Shown here: positions 49,997-61,630 of the stretch, piece by piece
Numbering within the stretch: position 1 is the stretch's first letter
How the letters are laid out: every line of letters starts with the position of its first letter
Assembly (NCBI GenBank): GCA_012932295.1
Contig: JAAONU010000006.1
Coordinates: forward strand, 32,886,882 to 32,950,881
DNA: 64,000 nucleotides
Direction of reading: 5' to 3'
From: Cyclina sinensis
Taxonomy: Eukaryota; Mollusca; Bivalvia; Venerida; Veneridae
Translations under genes and position numbers: made by a program
The notes under the pieces: model-generated
Seen by the model: the letters and a program-made list of their open reading frames with translations, nothing else
Told to the model about the DNA's origin: nothing
Database searches by the model: none

Positions 49997-51346
49997 TTAA
50001 AGTTTCTTATCGCGTATCCAGACAGGAACCTTATTCCCAAGGTATGGATAAAGCCTATCTATATGATATGCTTTGGATTTTCCTTTTGATGTGTGTTGAA
50101 CCATGCAAACTAAGTCATCAACAATTTTAGTAATTAAAAATGGTCCTTTCCATTTGTTTACTAGCTTTGAGATTATCCCTACTTTTCTTGAAGGATCATG
50201 CAGCCAGACGAGTTGACCTTCAGTAAATGTTTTCCTTCTGGAGTGGCTGTCATAATATCTCTTCAGATACTTCGCAGCTACCTGAATTTTTTCTCTTGCT
50301 ATCTCATGGCATTTCTGTAACTTGTCTTGGAGATCACTTATGTAGTCTTCAAGATCAGTCTTTTCGTTATGAACTCGAGGTCGCCCAATCAAGGCTTGCA
50401 TTGGCAAAGTAACCTCCCATCCAAGCGTCATCTTATTTGGACTCACTTTAGTACTACTATGTGGTGATGATCTGTATGCCATCATAACTTGTTGTAAGTA
50501 GGTATCCCAAGTATTTAGCTGTGATTTGCAAAATGATTTTAAAATGGAGATTAACGTCCTATTGAATCTTTCTATGAGCCCATTAGCTTGAGGCCGCATT
50601 GACGTAGCATGCGTCTTCTCAATTCCGAGGAACTGACAGAGGTCTTTCATAAGTTTCGATTCAAACGATGTACCTTGATCCGTATAGATTTGTAATGGAA
50701 CACCAAACCTGGTGACAAAAGTATCTACAAATGCTTTTGCTACCGTTTTAGACTCAACATCAGGTATAGCTACACACTCCGTCCATTTGGTAAACCAGTC
50801 TGAAATGACCAATATGTATTTGTTACCTGCTGAGCTTATTGGCAGCGGTCCAAGTATGTCCGTCATTACCCTTTCCATCGGCTCTCCTACCAAGTACAGT
50901 CCTAAAGGTGCTTTGTTAGACTTTCTAGAAAGTTTCATGGCTGTGCAATCGTCGCATTCCCTGCAATATCGTTTCACACTATCTGTCATCCCCGGCCAGT
51001 AGAAAGCCTGTCTTATCTTTCCAAGAGTTTTCTCAACTCCAAGGTGTCCACCACTTGCTATATCGTGATGGTACTTTATAACTTCTTGCACTCGGTCCTT
51101 TGGTGTAACAAGCTGATAAATACAATCGCCGTTGTCGTGGTCAAACCTTCTGTAAAGCAAGTCCCCTTTAACTTCTAATCGATCCCATTGGCGCCATAAT
51201 GTCTTTAGTTCAGATGATTCCGCTGATACCTTCGGCCAGGTTGGCCTTGGCTTTCCTTGTTCGATTGTAACCTTTATTAACCCTATGTTTGCATCATTTG
51301 TTTGACTAGTTGATATTTCTACCTGATCCCAACCATTTTAAAGTAT
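49997..51346 (-). pseudogene. Ty3 integrase (ORF 51160-49997 open; upstream junction interrupted)
   Basis: Inserts the element's cDNA into the host chromosome. The open segment of 387 codons holds the H-H-C-C zinc region (HHDIASGGHLGVEK, CRECDDC), the catalytic DDE core (first Asp in VMTDILG, second in YTDQGTSFE, Glu in GLIERFNR) and a C-terminal GPF module (NKWKGPFLI). No chromodomain follows. Between 51347 and 51160 the pol frame is closed by stops, so RNase H and integrase are no longer continuous. Confidence 0.88.
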
Positions 51347-52650
51347 CTAGTTGTTTGTAAACTGTGAGTTGCAATTATTCGCTTGATTTCTTGTGATAAC
51401 TCTTACATTTTCCTCAACTGTATCTTTCTCTGGTTTGTTGTTAGAATTCTCAAATTCTTCTTGAAGAACTTGCTGGTGTTTACAAGATTTGCACGGCACT
51501 CTTGACAAAGCATCTGCATTAGAATGGCACTTTCCTCTTCGGTGTACCACCGATAAGTAATATGTATTCAGCTCCTGTAACCATCGAGCTACCTGACCCG
51601 TTGGTGCTTTCAGTGTTCTCATCCAACTTACTGCTGCATTGTCCGTCTTTAGAAGTACTTCCTGGCCATAAAGGTAACTGTGAAAATGTTTCAAGGCCGT
51701 AACAACTGCAAGCAATTCCTTTCGCGTTATGCAATATGCTTGTTCATGGGCATTCATTGACTTGCTCATGTAGGCAATAACCCTCTCTTTGCTATCCTGG
51801 ATCTGTGATAAGACCGCCCCAACCGCTGTATCAGATGAATCCGTGTCAAGAATAAACTTAGAGCCAAGCTGGGGATACGCAAGGACCGGTGCTGAAGTGA
51901 GTGCCCTCTTCAGCTTTTCAAAAGATGACTGGCAATCACTCGTCCATTTAAACTTTGTTTTCTTTTCACAAATTTTATGGAGTGGTCTTGCAATTTCTGA
52001 AAACCCCTGTACAAATCTCCTGTAATAAGAAGCTAACCCTAGGAAACTTCGCACCGCTTTGCTATTCTTTGGAATGGGCCATTCATTAACTGCTTTAACC
52101 TTTTCAGGATGAGATTCAACTCCATGTTCTGAAACAATGTGTCCGAAAAAGCTTGTAGACTTTTGAAAGAAAATGCACTTAGACGGCTTTGGTTTAAGGT
52201 TGGCTTGTCTTAATCTAAGACAATCATTTCCAAGCCGTTGGAGACACTGTTCTACCGTTTTTCCTTGTGTAATTATGTCATCCATGTACAATAATGATTC
52301 CGACCATTGTAAACCGCGGAGGACATCTTCCATTAGTCTCTGAAAGATGGCATAGCCCGAAAGTGGTATAGCCCTTGAGAAGTAGAAAATGCTGTTTTCA
52401 GTTTGTCTTGTGGATCCATCTCAATTTGCCAAAAGCCAGAACATAAATCCATACAGTTGAACCACTTGGAACCTGATAAGGCATCGAAACAGTCATCTAC
52501 ACGAGGAATAGGATAAGCATCCTTAACAGTAACCACATTTAAGCGTCTGTAATCAACACAAAATCTCGTTGATCCATCCTTCTTAGAAACAAGGACAATC
52601 GGCGATGACCATGGACTACACGATTGCTCAATTATTCCTTTACCAAGCAT
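51347..52650 (-). pseudogene. Ty3 reverse transcriptase and RNase H, interrupted by a small deletion
   Basis: Copies element RNA to DNA. The segment 52650-52333 has SPWSSPIVLVSKKDGS, FCVDYRRLN and the first catalytic Asp region (FNCMDLCSGFWQIE). The segment 52333-51347 has the YMDD box (52288-52277), FFGH, the RSFLGLASYYRRFV thumb, RNase H starting FILDTDSSDTAVG and ending ADALSR. Between them the FRAMP..FQRLM stretch has lost about seven to nine codons including the usual PFGL..NAP motif, and the frame changes. The enzyme would be inactive. Confidence 0.88.
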
Positions 52651-52847
52651 CTTTCAATGCATGATTCAATATTTCTTTTTCCATAAGGTTGCCGTCTTAC
52701 TGGTTGACGGATAGGATTACTCGAACCTGTATTGATGGTGTGTTTTACCTTGTCTGTGCTCCCAAGATCGTCGGAAGATTTCGCAAAAACATCCTGGTAT
52801 TTGATCAGCAAGGCTGCACACTGCTTCCTTTCAGCTGTATTTAAATT

Positions 52848-53723
52848 TCATTTACTTCTGTCAAACATTTCCTTTAAGTGTTCCTCTAAAGATGTACAAA
52901 CATTAACAGTGACCTGCTCATAGGATGCCGCGCATTTCTCAGACTCAGGTAACCGTGGGTGAGTATCTTTTACTGCTGGATAGCCATTGCCTACTTCTTC
53001 GCACTCTAGTGTTATTTCTTTGTCAGTTTCATTCATTAATCCAACGACTGTATCATTCTCACGTGGTGCCAACACACCTTTGAGTACTTTAAAGTGTATG
53101 GTATTTGCAGTTTTTTTTCCCTCCAAAAACACCACGTCTTGGAGAACATTGGATCCCAGAATCTTGACATTTACCAGTTTGCAACTTCTGGATGGAATAT
53201 CAACTTTATTTGTCACTACGACTCTACAGACTTTATTAGTATCTTCTCCTATGTGACATTCAATAACATTTCCATTCCAGGTATGAAGCTCCATTGCTGC
53301 TAAATTCCACATTTTTATGTTTTTCATAATAAAATCTTGACCTAAGATTCCTGGTGATGATATGCTACAGACAATAATAGTTGTCTCCGCTGTGTATTTT
53401 CCTAGAGTGACTTTTGCTTCGGTATACCCATAAACAGATATATTTGACCCATCAACGCCATGGATATTGATATTACGTTGATAAAGTGGCAAGTGTTTTT
53501 CTCCTCCACATTGGTCATAAGTTTCCTTTGATATAAGTGTTGCTGTAGCACCACTGTCTAACAAGAAACGTATTTTAGTATTGTTTACACTACCTAGCAC
53601 ATATATTCCATTGTCCCAATTATTTTGTTCTCTTCCAACTTGTCCGACTCGTGGAGTAAAGTCAACAGTTTCATGTATTGCATTACTAAAACTAGGTCGA
53701 TTTTTGTCAACTTCCGTCACCAA
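52848..53723 (-). pseudogene. Ty3 protease region
   Basis: Open for 291 codons. Retropepsin-type aspartic protease that matures Gag-Pol: LLDSGATATLI (near 53575-53545) is the catalytic loop and GILGQDF the conserved flap-distal motif. A frame break near 52850-52650 separates it from RT. It is intact as a segment but belongs to a defective element. Confidence 0.85.
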
Positions 53724-53749
53724 ACGACCTACTAGGGTGACGGTTTGAA

Positions 53750-54624
53750 GTTTTCCTGACTTCTTGAAGGCTTTGCTTTTGCTTTTTGTCTATATGGACA
53801 GTTTCTATACAGATGATCACCTGACCCACATGTGAAGCATGCTCTGTCACTGTTCCCTCTTCTAGGAGGAGCCTCTTACCTATCCAAACGTTGTTCTAAC
53901 CCTTTTATCGCGCTTTTATAGCACCAATGTCTTTATCATCTCGCAATACAGTAGGTTTAGCATAACCTGACCCTTCAGTGTCATTCATGACACCCCTTAC
54001 ATGAGATCTGACTGCACATGTGTTTGCCCTTCGCAGCTAGTCTTCGTAGCGTTCTACCACCTCAACAGCTTCCCTCGCCGTCTTGCAGCCCTTATCCATA
54101 AGCCTGCATCTCATTTCAGGTGAAAAGCTCTTCAGAAAATGTTCCAACGCTAACATCTCTTGTGCCTCTGGGCCTAATGACACGTATGCCTTTTGTGCAT
54201 ATAATCGAATCTCGTCACCAAACGAGGCAACAGATTCCTCTTTACCACGGGTGCCTATTCTATATTTTTGATAACCATCTTGATGCTAGTCTTTTGCTGC
54301 CAAATCTTTGTTCTAACTGTGTAGTTAGGAACGTCTCTCCTGCTCCGGCAAAGAATTACAATGTAACCTGGCTTGCTTTCTTAAAGAGGTTGCAAGGTAA
54401 AGTAACCTCTCTTTTTCAGTCCACTGCTCTGCACAGTCTTTAAAATAAGCAATGTACTGGTCACAGTCCTCCTCTCCTGTATAGGGATCTGGTTTAACAT
54501 GTGTTGCTCTGCTTTTTATATACACTTGATCTCCATCTTCTCCTCTCGGCTCATCTTCATCTCCCATACCAGGATGATTCATGTTAAAATTTACTTCCGA
54601 ATCAGAATCTAGCGGGTCAGTCAT
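53750..54624 (-). pseudogene. Ty3 gag with CCHC knuckle, frameshifted
   Basis: The structural protein that packages element RNA. The N-terminal 99 codons (54624-54325) are open and start with an acidic region. After a frame change the core continues (VASFGDEIRLYAQKAY, near 54225-54170) to a stop near 54038. A zinc knuckle CFTCGSGDHLYRNC (C-x2-C-x4-H-x4-C) lies at 53839-53798. At least two breaks disable it. Confidence 0.8.
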
Positions 54625-54824
54625 TTTGTCAGTACCTGGGCTTTTCTCTGTTTTCTTTTTATTTCTTCTATGTAAAAAATAATGTTGATTTCCGTGTTAT
54701 CCTTCCTTTACAGGTGTTCAAATTGTGTTTATTCAAAGTTCCGAAGATAGTCTTTACCGAACACAAAACCGAACGATAAATCAGCGCATCTAAACTCGGC
54801 AGATCTAAAAAAAAAAACTTGCTC

Positions 54825-55000
54825 ATGAACACTCCTCAAGTTCAAATCCGAAAGTCTGAAGATCCGAAAATGCACAGATCCGTCCCGAACACTCCTCACG
54901 TTCGGATCTGAGAGTTTGCCAATCCGAAAATGCACAGGTCCGTCCCGAACACTCCTCACGTTCCGAGAGTTTGCAGATCCGAAAAACGAATACTCCTCAA
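54825..55000. repeat. 60-bp direct repeats in the Ty3 leader
   Basis: AACACTCCTCA recurs at exactly 54828, 54888 and 54948, and as a variant near 54990. The unit includes CAGATCCGTCCCG and AATCCGAAAATGCACAG. It lies between primer-binding site and gag. Confidence 0.9.
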
Positions 55001-55202
55001 TATCGGATTAAAAAGGAAGCACCTAAAACACCAAATGATCGCACGGCTCCGCTTCCTTAATCAGACATTCTAACAGTAATTATACAGAATATCCTTTAAC
55101 CATTCAGAATACCGAAAATGATCGATGTTCGATGTTCGGATCCGAAAAATTCTTCCGAAAATCCCAAAGAAATATTTTTTCGAGATGCTAAAAATATATC
55201 AG

Positions 55203-55222
55203 CATCTGCACTTCTGACACCA
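55203..55222 (-). other. primer-binding site of the Ty3 element
   Basis: On the element strand TGGTGTCAGAAGTGCAGATG starts one base after the LTR's terminal CA. A TGG start and this position are expected for a tRNA primer-binding site. I do not assign the tRNA. Confidence 0.7.
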
Positions 55223-55223
55223 T

Positions 55224-56356
55224 TGTAACAGGCAGGCCGTGATTATATAAATCTCTCTGTTAAGATTTATCAGGACAGGACAGTGGGTAATTCGTACAAG
55301 AAATGTACTTGACAGTTTTCAACTTCTGTATTTATTCGACTCTTATCTAATTAATTAATATCTATTGTTTAGTTAAGATAAAATAAATGTTTAGTTTAAA
55401 TATATGCTAATTAATATTAGACTGACTATAAATCAGCTGTAATAAATGTATCCTCAAGTCTTTAGTTGTTACAAGTTATAGTTACATTTCTTCTATGTCT
55501 CCAATCCACTCGTGAATCACACCATATAATTAAAATGTAAGCTAAATTTAAAATATTTGTTTTAGATGGCTGATGTTATTGCCGAGATCCGAAAACGAAA
55601 AGCCCCGGTCTTCTGCGCTCTCAGGTTTTTAAATGTTCCCGCACCAGAATACTTTTCCATGACTCAAGACGTTATTCGGCAGTTCCATCCAATCAGAATC
55701 CAACTTACATAAAAATTCAGAATATCACCCAATCAGATTATTTCAGAAGTAAAATGTTCCTACGTCATAAATATATACTTCCTCAGACATTTTATAATAA
55801 AATTGATGCTTTAGGATTATTTGCAAGTTTAATAACAGATAACACTAAATGGTATTAGTGTTATACAACCTTTAACATAAACAGGAAACACCTTTCACAT
55901 TTAACAGTTATTACGAAGGACACTTACACAAGTAAAGGTGGCGCTTCAAGTTAAAATAAACAATGTATATTTTAACACGGATTTCAAGACACCCAAGCTT
56001 TGAAGACATAAATTAATATAAGTTAATTTTTCCAGCTACTATTATTAAACCATTAAACCAGACACATGGCAAAATAATGCATTTACTAAGTTATTTCTGC
56101 AAATGTTTTATGTATCCGCGACCTGTCAAACTCTCAGATGTCAATGGTATGTGGACTATTGCGACACGTCAAACTCTCAGTGTTGCAGTAATATGTTATA
56201 AATTTATAACCTTTTCGTTCAGAAAAGAAACAAGATTTACACATCTTTTAACACAAGGAGCTTAATTGGGCAGCACTTTCAGCTATTAAAACAGACATTG
56301 AATGTATTTAGATTTCAGTTACAGCAGGTTAATGTAAAGGTGTGCATTATATTACA
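55224..56356 (-). repeat. 5' LTR of the Ty3 element (1,133 bp)
   Basis: In element orientation it runs from TGTAAT to CCTGTTACA, with matching TGTAA/TTACA ends. The first 230 bp (56356-56127) have no counterpart in the other LTR and contain CG-C-GTCAAACTCTCAG twice. Confidence 0.8.
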
Positions 56357-57755
56357 ATATTGTCATGCATGAAGGTATTTTGAAATAAGTTGACACAAAT
56401 GTTAAACACATTGAGACCATGAGCATACAACTCTCAGCTGCATAACTCAAAGGTTGAGGTCAGTCTCAAAGGTCATCCATATTTTGTGTCCAATCTGTAA
56501 ATTTATCAAGTGATTTCGAAATAATATGGCACAAGTGATGGCTACATGATAGGGATGTGTCGAGCTTAGTCACCTTAATAGAAAAGCTTGGTAGAAAATT
56601 TGTGAGGAAGTTTGGTTCACAAAACCTGTAAATCTACCATTCTTATTTAGTTATTTTTTATAGTTTCCTTTCTTGCCTCTGACAAGGTGGTACTGTGGGG
56701 GTAGTTCACATTCAGTGATAGATTTGTTTATATTTTATAGCAGTATTTAACTCCAGTCTATACTTAGAAAAATACTATAAGAATACACTCATTTTGAAAT
56801 AGCGCTACTATGGGGAGCATCCATCGGTTCTACAGAATTTCTTGTATTAACTAAGTTAACGTTTTACGGCCGTGTTTGTTAGTTTAGCCACTAAGTAATC
56901 GTCTTCCTATCCGTATATCAAATCTTTTTGTTTATGTTATTTATTTATTTTTTTGGTTTGTAAGTTATATTTAATTTTGGGCTAGAACATATATATCTTT
57001 AATAAGAAGAAGAAATGGAGTACTTCCTTACAAAGAACTGTAAAACTGTAGATTAAGCTTATAATGGCATGAGGTTCACACTAGGGACCTTTCGACAATG
57101 TTGCAACTTAAAAACTCAATATACTGTGGTTGCTTAGAAGACTCTTAAATATTTTCCCAATTATGTCTTTGTAAAGGTGGAACCTCAAATGAATGGACAT
57201 TAGTAACGCCCGTGGCTTAATTTGAACAAATCTGAAATATCATTCAAAATCTCAGAATTCCGGGCTTATTGTCTCCGACGTATTTGTCTTAGTGGATTTT
57301 CTCCTCTAGGTGCGGTAGCTATACTCTACTAAGTTTCACCAATATGCACCAAGTTCAGACATAATAATGAAGCTAATAAATGCTTTCTTAAAGCAGCAAG
57401 GTTTTATTCTATAGTTTTACCGTCTTTTCACACATTTTCAAATTCAATTAAGAGATGTACCATCTTGAATTATAAGACAATACAAAATATGGATTTGTGG
57501 ATTTTTATCGTTTTCATGTTTTACACTGACTGCTTTTTATAACCTAAACAATGCATACATAAAAAACTTTCTTTCGGGAAGTAAAGAAACAAAATATATA
57601 GGCTTTCAAATACATGTCATGTTCTTGATAAGATCTCACTCGTAGGGTAGATTTACCCATCGTGTTAAAATGCTTTATCAGTTAGTTGCAATTTTTTGTT
57701 TGACTGAGAGGTTACTACACTGTAACAAACTTTATAATTTAAATGAAGTGAAAAA
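56357..57755. other. non-coding flank upstream of the second GT31 copy
   Basis: Matches 38725-40006 of copy 1, with an extra stretch near 56755-56840. No gene. Confidence 0.6.
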
Positions 57756-58981
57756 ATGAGTGTTCTCATTAAAAGTCGATGTACAACGTGTATGTTTGGG
57801 AGGAGATTTAAAAAATATGCTTTAATGTTTTGTTTTTCGACTGCATATGTGTTAATTCTCGGCCTGTTACGTTCCAGCGGGAACGTACAAGGAATGTTTG
57901 TGTACACGGACTCGCAATATATGTGGACATTTCAGAAGAAGACTATGACAATGAAAAAACCTGGAACACATGCTTATGATATATCAAGGCACGGACACTT
58001 TTGCTGTTCAAACGGAAATAACTCTAAAACCCCGGTTTGCTAAATTCTTTAAATCTGAAAATAATTATTTTAAGATACCAATCGAAACATACTATGTTAT
58101 TGAAAATAGAGGGCTATGTAGTGAAGCAGAAAATCTGAGTGTGGTTATAATGGTTCACACGGCTCCGACGAATTTCATTAACAGAATGACTATTAGAAAA
58201 ACATGGGGAAACAACTCGTACTATTCTGACTTTGGTACCACAAGGTTATTGTTCTTGTTGGGTCGAGTGAGTAACACTAGATTACAGATAAAAATAGAAA
58301 AGGAATTCAAACAGTTTGGTGATCTTGTTCAAGGAAATTTCGTGGATTCCTATTACAATTTAACATTGAAAGGTACAATGGGATTTAAATGGTTAAGCGA
58401 ACGATGTCGAAATGCAAAAGTGGTCCTGAAAGTTGATGATGACGTAATTGTCAATATGTTTATCTTCCTTACAAATTTTCTTCCTTCATTCCTTTCAAGA
58501 CCTAGACACATGGCTTGTAGACGTCTACATAAAGCAGGAATTCAGCGGAACAAGAATTCAAAGTGGGGCATTGAGGAATACCTTTTTAAGGGGAGAAAGG
58601 TTTTATCCAGATTATTGTCAAGGTTTCATTGTGATTATTTCAAACGACGTAATTCCGGATCTGGTCACGTCGACGTCTTTGACACCATTTTTCTGGATAG
58701 ATGATGTATTTTCATACGGTTTGGTTCCAGATAATGTGCCACAAATGCAATATACAAACATTGGAATTGATAAAACTGTTGTATTTGGTGCAAAAGCCGG
58801 AATTAAGTGTTATCAAAGACTCGATTGCACATGCCTTGCGATTCTTCTGTGGGCAGACATTCCTCAGAAGATGGAAATGATTTGGAAAATGATGGATAGA
58901 AACTTTAGGTGGAAACAGCCCGTAGACGATAAATTAGATTTATTAAACTTCTTTATTAAGACGAAGTACAGTTTCGTTTAG
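57756..58981 (+). pseudogene. GT31 glycosyltransferase duplicate, two +1 frameshifts
   Basis: Near-identical to the intact gene at 40007-41230, including the start, anchor, RKTWG, KVDDDV, YPDYCQGF and C-terminus. It is split across three frames. An extra G in ATCAAGG (57988-57989) shifts the frame after about codon 77, in the stem. An extra base in AAGGGGAGAAAGG (58594-58595) shifts it again just before YPDYCQGF. The shifts have the same sign and do not compensate. The first open segment (57756-58043) would give only the anchor and stem. Either base could be an assembly error, but both fall at positions where copy 1 reads cleanly. Confidence 0.85.
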
Positions 58982-60084
58982 TCAAGCCGCCATTTTTCTT
59001 AATTGTAGTGTAGGGTATACAATAATACTTTTGTAAAACAGTGTAACTTTAGGCCACACATTCTTGTTGTTCAAAATGTGTGTGAATAATCTTTGACGTT
59101 TGACGTTTTTGAAAGTAATCTCTCTTATATTAAAGCCTGAATATCAGTGACTGCATTTTTGTCTCAAGTCTGTAAAACATAATATAAACTTATGTAAAAG
59201 ACTATAGAAGCCTGTTCAGATTCAACAGCAAAAATGCAAACACATGAACAAAATAATTCACTGGTACTCTTTTAAAATTAAGAGTATTTTTCTGTCTTAT
59301 TATTTACTATTGAACATTTTTTTCTGCCTAGTTTGATAATGCTTGGCTAATCCGTCAAGGTGTAAGCGACGATGAATTGTTAAAGAAAAGAATGCTTTGG
59401 TCTAAATGAGCGTATCGCCATCTTAATGATATTACCGTCAAAGTCATACTTGACAGGCAATTTACCTAACCATCATTCCTGGAAAGGACCAGTAGAAGAC
59501 TCTGACATTTTTTCTCAAATTTATGGTAATGGTCCGTATTGCTCAAGGCAACGTCAAGAACTTGACTTATCACACAACGATTTGACAATTTTATATGGAC
59601 TTGCTTCTTAAAAGAGTTTGATAATCTGAGGCCAACGTGGCCTATTTTGCACGTAAAAGTAACTGTGATCTTTACACAATTCTCTGGACGCTTACACGTA
59701 TCAAGAGCAAATTCTGTGAAAATTGAAGCTTTATCACAAGACAAATAAAAGAACAAATCGACAAATCGCACTTCATCGAAGTAGGCCGTAAGAAGTGTCG
59801 AATAGCTTGGAAATTTATAATAACTGCACTGCTTGATAACTGAAAAAATCATCATTTTTGTTCAACAATGTTCAAATTTGGTAGGAACACAGCAGCAGTG
59901 TAAAAATAGATAATTATTACTTTTCCGTGGCAGTTCCTTTAGCAGGTTTGAAAAGTAGCTTCCATTTTTGTTGGAAACATTTGCCCTTCTTATTTTTGAG
60001 AATTTGGTCAGTTTTAATACTCAGATACATTTATAACAAAATTAACGACCTGAGATGTTTTTATATACCCTAGTCTTTCAGTGA

Positions 60085-60142
60085 AAGATCGAACTCGCGA
60101 CCACTGGATTAATTATAAGTTATGCGCGTTACCAATGTATCA
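60085..60142 (-). repeat. tRNA-like fragment (copy 2)
   Basis: Duplicate of 42478-42542, with substitutions in the B-box-like region (GCGAGTTCGATC). Confidence 0.4.
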
Positions 60143-60483
60143 CTTATCCGCCCCTGTTTTATATTTGTCAGTCGTGTTGATTTATTGTGAAAAAAGGGAA
60201 GTACAATTTTATTCTCATATTAACCCCCAGATCCGGAATATGTTTGGCAGTAGTCTCACTCTTATCACAACTCCCGATAATTAAAATTTCAAGTTACACA
60301 AATACTGATCATAAAGGTCAAACTTCGAGACATTTTAAATCGTAAATTCTTACTAAAACTTAACAAAGAAGGACAAAAGATAATTTCTCAAAAATGTTTA
60401 TACAAGTGTACATAGCTAGAATTGATCTGAAGTTTATGCGGGTGGAAAGAATAAAGGAGGGATTGCACAAGAGTACAGCCGCT

Positions 60484-61470
60484 TGATTAATTGGTGAAAC
60501 GAATGATCTGAACAGGTGCGAAAATCACAATTAATTACATATTAAATTATTAATCAATTCTAATAATACTATGGACAAGTTTAAGAGCATAATTACCGTT
60601 CCAGGTTGTCCTGCTTGGTTTTTGTATGTGTTTATTTATCTTCTTTGTGATGATCCTAAATATATAATACACGATTGTCTAGTATGAATTACGGAACTTC
60701 ACTCATTCATGGTGAAGTACAGGTTTTACCTACCTACACTGCAAGTATGTACACGCCGTCCATTCAGCGCTTTGATTCATACGGGTTTTATCATATAACA
60801 TACACTAGCAAGCAGACAGAGCGATAAGATGTTTGCGCAAAATCTGCATACTGATAACAAACGAAATTTGTATCTGGAAGGTTACAAGTCATTTTTACAA
60901 GATAAAGCAGAATAAATCAGTACGCTGATGCAATGATAACGGCGTGATTTTTTTTCCTTTTTTTTTGGGGGGGGGGGGATCAAACGGGGCATTGGTCTTA
61001 TTTCAATATTGTGTAAAACTTAATTGAGCCCAGCATGTCTTGCCATAAAGTTCTCAATTAAGAATGTTCTCCTAAAGCGACACATATTTTGTATTGAAGC
61101 TAAAAGAGCATTATTTGCCAAAAAAAGTATTAAAATCCAGTCAGAAATCACAAAAAAGCAAATAAAGCGATAGCTAGTTTTTTTTTAATAGTGGAACTGC
61201 AAAGAATTTTTTTCAAATATAGTGCATTAAAATCCAGTTTACTGAGTTTACGTTATCTTTCAGTCAAACATACCTTAACGTTTCAGAAAAAAAAATTAAA
61301 GATTAAGGAAACTTGGAAAAAAAAGTTAAAAGTAGTCATTCTTAATTGTGAGACGCATATTAATTTTTCGACTATAACGCTTAAAATTGTGTTGTCGGAA
61401 TAAAACTGTTTTTTATGAAAAATAGATTTGAGCTCGAAAAGTCGAATATACTTAATAAATGATCCATAAA
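60484..61470. other. no gene recognised
   Basis: Unique AT-rich sequence after the duplication edge. It holds a T-run followed by a G-run near 60950-60980. The ORF at 61191-61403 is low-complexity Lys/Leu. Confidence 0.45.
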
Positions 61471-61474
61471 ATTG

Positions 61475-61630
61475 CAGTTTTATATGTTATTTGGTTTTTT
61501 GAGTGATACATTTGGATATATTACCTGCCAAGATTTTTTATCACCCGAGCCGTTAGGCTAGGGTGATATTTTATCTTGGCAGGTAATATATCCACATATA
61601 TTACTCGAAACCCAAAATGATAATTTTATT
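61475..61630. mobile_element. foldback hairpin element
   Basis: Perfect arms GGATATATTACCTGCCAAGA (from 61514) and its reverse complement (to 61593), with inner arms TATCACCC and GGGTGATA around a 14-base loop. Pairing continues imperfectly outward to about 61475 and 61630 (GAGTGATA / TATTACTC). It is probably a short MITE-like palindrome. Confidence 0.8.

Larger units (their letters stand above)
46932..56356 (-). mobile_element. Ty3-type LTR retrotransposon, 9.4 kb, with an extra 3' ORF
   Basis: Outer ends are TGTAACAGG (46932) and ATTACA (56356), flanked on both sides by ATAT (46928-46931 and 56357-56360). The paralogous site in copy 1 (near 38715, ACCATATTGTCATGCATG) is empty, which confirms the insertion. 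In element orientation the order is: 5' LTR 56356-55224, primer-binding site, leader with 60-bp repeats, gag, protease, RT/RNase H, integrase, extra ORF, 3' LTR 47834-46932. Protease-RT-RNaseH-integrase order places it in Ty3/Metaviridae. Several frames are broken, so this copy is defective. Confidence 0.93.
43035..60483. repeat. tandem segmental duplication, copy 2, interrupted by a Ty3 element
   Basis: Same order and orientation as 35353-42882. Without the inserted element (46932-56356) it is about 8.0 kb, longer than copy 1 mainly through extra units in the 160-bp array. The gag fragment (43035-43830) and GT31 region (57756-58981) correspond directly. Confidence 0.9.

Noticed and set aside
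54729..54959. 76-codon minus-strand ORF with repeated residues
   Set aside because: It is produced by the 60-bp leader repeats of the Ty3 element, upstream of the gag start.
59466..59855. 129-codon minus-strand ORF in the 3' flank of the GT31 duplicate
   Set aside because: The matching region of copy 1 (about 41800-42240) does not keep the frame open and no motif is visible.
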